A DNA stretch of 64,000 nt, from NCBI GenBank assembly GCA_963764345.1, contig CAVXSF010000009.1, forward strand, positions 62,001 through 126,000, read 5' to 3'. How positions within the stretch are numbered: position 1 is the stretch's first letter; the number at the start of each line of letters is the position of its first letter. This DNA is from DASQZK01 sp963764345. GTDB lineage: Bacteria; Bacteroidota; Bacteroidia; Bacteroidales; GCA-2748055. Under the pieces are notes generated by a model. It was not told where the DNA came from and did no database searches. It saw only the letters and a list, made by a program, of their open reading frames with translations. Positions 58,145-64,000 of this stretch are shown piece by piece. Made by a program: the position numbers and the translations under genes.

Positions 58145-58301
58145 GTATCTACTAATAAATGAATTACAAATGTAAAAATTAATCTGAAAAAACACCTCAT
58201 TTGAAGGATATTCCCTTCAATTTTTATCCGTTGAAGAATATACGGAATATTTTTATCAAGGATTGGTTTAAACGAACTTTTTTCCCTGTGCGATTCAAAA
58301 A

Positions 58302-58333
58302 AGAAAAAAAGGCCGCCCTTTTCAGGCAGCCTT
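58302..58333 (-). terminator. Intrinsic terminator after the giant secreted protein gene
   Basis: On the minus strand AAGGCTGCC (58333-58325), a 7-nt loop and GGCGGCCTT (58317-58309) form a 9-bp stem with one G-U pair. A run of eight or nine T residues follows (58310-58302). It lies 26 bp past the stop codon at 58359. Confidence 0.85.
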
Positions 58334-58358
58334 TTCAGTATTCAGTCACTGATCAGAT

Positions 58359-61300
58359 CTATTGTTTTATAAACCTGAACACTTCTGTTTTCCCTGCCGA
58401 TTCCACGGTTACAAAGTAGACACCGTTCGCCAGGTCAGAGGTATGAAGCATGATTCTGGTATCATCCATCCTGGTTCTCCTGACCACAGATCCCTGGACA
58501 TTCCTGATGGTGAGTTCAGCGTTGGTGAACTCGGGGAATTCAACGATCATGTAATCGGTAACCGGATTGGGATAGTATTTCAGGCCGGGATTATTCACGT
58601 CCTCAACAAGGGTACGCACGTTAATGACGGAAATGGTAATCTCGTCGTAAACGCCTGAATTGTCCTTAGCCGTAGCCCTGATCTTAACAGTTCCGTTCTG
58701 GCTCGTAGGCTGTCAACAGTTAGGTTAAGTGAAGCGGACAGAAAGGCATGTGCAGAATTCTCAACAATTTTCACATCGGCTACCGGATAGAAAGCATCGT
58801 CAGGAGTGTAGGAATAGGTCAGTTTCTCACGTCCCTTGATGCCATCGATAGTCGTATTACCATCGGTGGTCGTCAGGCTGAGGCTCTCAACCTTCCTGTA
58901 CTCGAACTGACCGAGTTCAGGCATTGGATCCCAGGTTTTTGCACCTGCCTTGAAAGAGATAAACACTGCACTGCACTTCGGTACCTTGATCAGCATGCCG
59001 TCGGTGATCGTCGTATCCTTTTCGGAAACAGTTGCATCAGCCGAATTGTAAGAGGCTCCGGTTACGATAACCATCCTGCCATTCGAAATCGTCCCGATAT
59101 CATCGGGAAGGTCAAGGCTGACGATATAATCGTGCTCGAAATCACGGCTGAACAAAACAACACCATACTGATCATCATTATTATAGGCGTGAATTCCTAC
59201 ACTCGGAAGATTGATGTCATTGCCATTGTCATTTTGAATCATGTCGACAGACTGGAAATCGGTCTTCAGCACCACACCTTTTCCTGCGAGTTGGTTATAG
59301 TATTGTACCATATAGTAAAGCGGGCGCTTGTTCAGCGTGATCTGGTTATCGAGCAGACGCCACTGACCGCCTTCGAGAGCGAATACATCGGGAACCGTAA
59401 CACCGTTCTCGAGAACCGAAGCATAATAATCGGCGAAGGACACAGCCTGGCCAAGCGTACCATGATAGGCATCCTGTGTCAGGTTTCCTTCATACATGTA
59501 CATGGGTACCTTGCGGCTCATATTCTTGAACATATCCTTGATAGATATTGCTAAGCCCGTCAAGATTCTGCTTAAACACTGCATAGGAGTTCTTGTGATA
59601 GTCGAGCTGTGATTCTCCCGGATCAATAGCCGGATCATAATTCAGGTTACCGCCAAGATAACCACTGATATCCAGCATATCCATTTCTCCGTCATCACCT
59701 TTGAACAGCGATTCGTGCAGGCCGTAATTATCAGCCGGACTTCTTCCGCTGAAACTGACAAACATTTTATCAGGATTGAAATAGGGAGAAGCCTTGAGCT
59801 GCTCGGTGGTCATTTTACGTGCCCACAGAGCGTAATTAATATAATCCTTGGTTTCGCTGCCAAAGGCATCGGCACCATGTGCGCTGAATCCCCATACTTC
59901 ATTACCCATTTCAATGATAATGCCATTCAGGGTTTTGTCGAAAGGTTGTGTATACCCTTCTGCAATCCTCATATCACCGTACGTCGTGCCTGCAGGTCCT
60001 GCCAGGTATTCCATAAATTTGGAAAAGGTTCGCAGGATCTTTCTTCCAGTCGGTAGCGGAATTTACACCGCAGGTAAGCTGTACATATCCTCCGTAAAGC
60101 GAACTCAGGTAAGCAAAGTCACCCAGGGTCATCTTGTTTTTCTGATAAGCACCTACCGAAAGGTTGAAATCTTCTGAGTTGGCACCGATGCCTCCCCAGC
60201 GGATCCCTGCAGGCTGAAGATCGTCAAGGATCTGCATACCAACCTTGGTGAATTTGCTGCCCGGATTATACCATTCTTTAACATGCAGCTGGATGTCATC
60301 GAGGTAGACTACGCCAAGCTTGTTAAATCCGAATTCGATATTCCAGCTTTGTGATGCATCCAGGATGCCCGGGAATTCAACTTCGTATTCCTTCCACTCA
60401 TTGGTGAGTGTAACGGATCCGGTATAGGCATTTACCACACCACCGATATCACGGTATACCCTGAGATTGAATGCACCGCCGTCGTAACCCGTTCCGGCTT
60501 TGGCTGCAAAACGGAGCAGGTAATGATATGTCGGAGACATGACAATACCGGCTGTACAACGGAACCAGTCGCCTGGACCCACTTCCATGCGGGCCGATTT
60601 CTTACCCTGGTATACATCCGTGGTCTCTGCATAGAAGGTAACACCACCTGATTTTGTTTTCCCGACATTTGCCAGGTCGGTGGCCGTTGCATTATCCTTA
60701 TAGGAAGGATCCTCAAAGCTGTTGTACGATACCTTGTTCGAAAGGAAAATGGAATTCATACCGTAATCCCCTTCAATTGCAAATCCGGTAGCCTTCGCCA
60801 CAGGGTCGAATGTCACGGTTGCCTTTCCAACATAAGCATCCTCATTCGGATCGTCCCAGGCGAAGGCGTTGGTCGTCTGAGATACTGCAGAGCTGAGAGG
60901 TGACTCATTCAGTGCGGCATCCAGAGCGCTGACCTGTATGGAATAGCCTGTACTCTGATCCAGCTCATGGATCTTATAGGAAGTACCGATGATCGCACCG
61001 TCGTTAACTTTTTCTCCGTTAACATAAACATTATATCCGAAAACCTCGGTTTCTGCATCCGTGGCAGCATCCCATGACAGGCTGATACTGAATGTGGTTG
61101 CCTCTGTAACCGCAAGGTTTTCAGGCGTTGTCGGAGGATTGTCATCACTTCCCCATGTGGTGAAGCTGAGGATATTCGAAGGCATGGAGAAATTCTGCAG
61201 GGCATCCTGCGCCAACACAAATACATCATATTTGGTATCCGGATCGAGTCCTTCAATCAGCAGTGATGTGCCGGTCAGAAGTTCCTGGTTATAAAGTTTA

Positions 61301-64000
61301 CCATTGACGTAAACATTATAACCTTTCACCTTCATATTATCGGTAGCAGCATCCCATTCAACGAGAGCCTTTGTGGAACCCTTGGCATTGATGCGAAGGT
61401 TGGCGGCAGGCTGGGGTGCTTCCAAATCAAGCTGGGTGAACAGGTAGGGTGTGCCAATGATCACTTTACTGCTCAGCCCTGGATAGATCCACTCCAGCGT
61501 CAGGAAATAATCGTTGACGATTTCCTTATGGAAAGCCTCAAAGTAATAGGCCTGGCCGGCTTCAAGATGGATGAATGCGGAAGCCTGTCCGGTACGGGCG
61601 GTATCGTATCAACGGGAAGACCATCCCTTGTACTGTTTGTACTCAGGAAGAACGCTCCTTCACCTTCGCCTTCAGTGGTGGAGTAAAATTTATAATCACC
61701 CGTCACCGGTGCGATTATATAACCCCACATTTTACCCCAGAAGAAGTCTTCTTTACATAGATCGTGCACATCCGCTGCTTTGCAATATTACCGGATAGCC
61801 ATCTTTAAAGACCGGATCCTGCTTGTACGGGAAATTCTGCCAATGGGCAACCTGTGTAGCTCCGTAATAGCATCCGAAGGTATTGTATGTTCCCAACGGA
61901 ATGTCGAAGGTAATTTCGAACGCAGGATTTCCTGCGGCCTTGTCAACTTCATCGAGGCAGCTTAGTGTGAGCGAAGCGTTCCCGGTGAGTCCCTCATCGC
62001 GGAAATATACAAGTGCATAGGTATCTCCGGCATGATAAACAATGGAGTCAACCAAAATCATGTCGGGAGAGTTATTCACATAGTCGAAGAAAATATTCTG
62101 TTCTACGTCAGCATCCCCGTCATCAACGTTGGGAATGATCACAATATGTTCAGTGCCCTGACCAACATTGATATGGTTAAAACCGGGCATTCCGAAGGTA
62201 GCTACGTCATTGACCCCCGGGGTAGCATCACGGAATTCGGCCATGAACTGAATCGTATCGGCATCTTCTTCATCTGAATAAACCATGCCATGGTCATCTT
62301 TAACGATTACGGTAATCATGGCCGGGCCGTTTGAAGAAGCAGTATAATTTACTGTGGCTGTTGATGAAGTGCCATCGTAATCTACGGATATGTCGCCATC
62401 GGCAATAACAGCCTGGTTACTGCTGGTAGCGGTGATCGTCATATTCTCGTCACGTTCCGGGTTACCGTCCGTTATCCCGCTGAGATTAACGGTCTGGACA
62501 CCATCGCTGATATATGCCCAGTGTGGGGTCGTTACCGGATCTACGGTTGGACTCTGGTTTGGATACGCATCGATACCGGTTCTGAAATCATCGATCCTTA
62601 CATCGGTGCGGACCTGGTTAATGGTACGGTCAACGCCCATGATCAGGTATTTAACCTGGAATGGATTGACACTTTTCCAGTCGGCAGAGAAATCCCAGAT
62701 CGCTTCATGGAATTGTCCGTCAGCCGGTACAGGGATGAACTTCGAGTTTGTCGACATGCTGAAATTACCATCACTCAGCGGTGCATTGACATCCTGGAGT
62801 TTGGCTTCGAATCTTGTCAGCGCCTCTGCACTCTTCACCCTGAAGCGAACGTAAGGTTTAACCAATCCCAGGTTAAGATCTTCCGGGAATGTAAACTGAA
62901 TATAATCGTTTACACTGGCATTCTTGGTGACCACCATATTTTCGTCGGTGGCATCCCGGCTGATCGTGAAAATATTTCCGGTGCCGGAATTGTTCCAGTT
63001 GCGGACAACCCAGCCTGGCATGTAGTCGTCAGTAGAAAAATCATCGGCAAAACCAGATGCTCCTGCAAGCTGGTTGTATACCAGATCATAGGAATTAACA
63101 TCGCCGTTCTGAGCAGTTACTTCAAGTGTACTCACACTGCCCAGGTCGATGGAATCACCGGATGCTACGCTCGTCTGGGCAAAATAATCTTTATCAAAAT
63201 TAAGTTTTGCACCACCAGGAAGTCCTGAATAAATGTTAAAGGTGATCGTATTAGCGTTATCATCGACGGTTCCTGTAACCGAGACGATATCAAAATCAAG
63301 AGAGACATTTGATACGGTATTGATATCTCTGGCCGCGGCAACGGATACCGTAACGGTAAATACAGAGGTATGCCCGCCGTCAGCTGAGGTAACCGTAAAA
63401 TCAACCGGGTTCGTAAAATCAGCAGGAACACCCGACAAGGGGGCAACACTGGCGCCCATGGATGTTTTGATCTGGGGAACCAGGGTTGTAAGATCCGATC
63501 CATAGGGTACTTCTGCCGTGACCGTTCTGGAGGCGCTGTCAACGACACCTACAGCAGGAACGCCGAGTCCGGCGAATTCAAAACTTCTGATTTCAGTAAG
63601 GGTTGAATCGATAATGGCCTCACTCGAAATGAATGAACTGCCGATGACCGTGATGGTGGGATTGCTGGGTGTTGTCCAGCCCACTTCAAGATGATCACCT
63701 CCGCCACCTTCTTTCATCAACGCCTCAAAATAGTAGTAAATACCTTTGTCGAGGTGTACGGGCGCGGAAGCCTGGTTGGCTTCTTTATTCCATTGAAGAT
63801 GCGAAGTGTAATTAGTGACATAGCAGAGCTTTGTAAGCCCGGCTTTGGTGTTGTCGTTGCTTAACCAGAACTCACTGCCATCATCCGAAGAAACATAAAA
63901 AGTATAATCTCCGGCCTCAGCAGGAACAATGAAACCGGTAATTCTGGCGGCGTAACTGTCGTCAATGTCCTGTGGAGCATCGATCGATGTTAACATCTGA
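58359..64000 (-). CDS. Giant modular secreted glycosidase-like protein with T9SS sorting domain (5' end outside window, five frame breaks)
   Basis: About 1880 visible residues, running off the right edge. Order: PA14 module (GDYTFYVSSDDGSEFWLSND), cadherin-like/DUF5018-type repeats, a jelly-roll segment, a second PA14-like module, two fibronectin-III domains (NLRINAKGSTKALVEWDAA; NLAVTEATTFSISLSWDAA), a carbohydrate-binding-like domain, a TIM-barrel-like region with EMGNEVW (Glu at 59898-59900) and MYEGN (Glu at 59489-59491), and a type-A T9SS C-terminal domain (YYPNPVTDYMIVEF to GVYFVTV). The two Glu motifs about 136 residues apart fit clan GH-A (for example GH51/GH39). Frames break near 61779-61781, 61600-61612, 60023-60026, 59541-59546 and 58704-58707; three need one base removed and two one base added. 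Confidence 0.75.

Noticed and set aside
58748..59554. 268-codon open frame opposite the giant secreted protein
   Set aside because: Antisense to the recognised glycosidase-like region, low-complexity Ile-rich, no domain signature.
62521..63228. 235-codon open frame opposite the giant secreted protein
   Set aside because: Shadow of PA14/DUF5018-like coding sequence on the minus strand.
17506..64000. Programmed frameshifting as the reason for the many frame breaks
   Set aside because: No common slippery site or downstream structure, unrelated genes involved, and repairs in both directions.
1..64000. CRISPR arrays, tRNA or rRNA genes, insertion sequences, phage genes
   Set aside because: No direct-repeat array, cloverleaf, rRNA-like segment or transposase/integrase was seen on either strand.

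Overview
The window reads as a chromosomal segment of an anaerobic or microaerophilic member of the Bacteroidota, probably Bacteroidales/Marinilabiliales-like. The evidence is a complete Na+-translocating NADH:quinone oxidoreductase operon, menaquinone synthesis through futalosine, a 2-oxoglutarate:ferredoxin-type oxidoreductase, a fused alpha/beta E1 dehydrogenase, the porG-like/uppS/bamA/ompH/ompH/murI cell-envelope cluster, a type IX secretion (T9SS) C-terminal sorting domain, and several upstream regions matching the Bacteroidota promoter pattern TTTG-N19-21-TAnnTTTG. No rRNA, tRNA, CRISPR array, insertion sequence or phage gene was recognised.

Layout. 0-5 kb: partial yqgE/algH, the fused E1 dehydrogenase, two tiny membrane-anchored cysteine proteins (the second NqrM-like), and apbE. 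5-11 kb: nqrABCDEF on the minus strand. ApbE is the expected flavin transferase for NqrB and NqrC, and the NqrM-like protein is a plausible iron-site maturation factor, so 3.4-11 kb is one sodium-pump module. 11-20.5 kb: DUF5103 protein, HD hydrolase, DUF1858 protein, a large membrane protein, hldD, mqnD-mqnB, a PTPS-type pterin synthase with folE, and fabD. 20.5-26 kb: thrA-HAD-thrB-thrC. 26-31.4 kb: a GH95 glycosidase, an esterase and a lipoprotein with a possible caspase-like His/Cys dyad. 31.5-36 kb: a very large acyl-CoA dehydratase activase-like protein. 36-39 kb: a small His/Cys protein with a TonB-dependent receptor. 39-50.5 kb: gdhA, two tandem receiver/ATP-grasp (PPDK N-domain-like) proteins, and korAB. 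50.8-58.1 kb: gamma-carbonic anhydrase, murI and the outer-membrane assembly cluster. 58.4-64 kb: a giant modular secreted glycosidase-like protein ending in a T9SS signal and running off the right edge.

Two observations stand out. First, at least 16 single-base frame breaks interrupt nine otherwise well-conserved genes, including normally essential ones (bamA, uppS, folE). Fourteen of the 16 are repaired by deleting one base, often from a short homopolymer. This looks like consensus error rather than gene decay, so I annotate these genes as reconstructed single CDSs. Second, the tandem GAF/REC/REC/ATP-grasp proteins lack the swivelling-His and PEP domains of PEP synthase. They carry instead a strongly conserved C-terminal domain, and they are the best candidate here for an uncharacterised signalling or phosphotransfer system.
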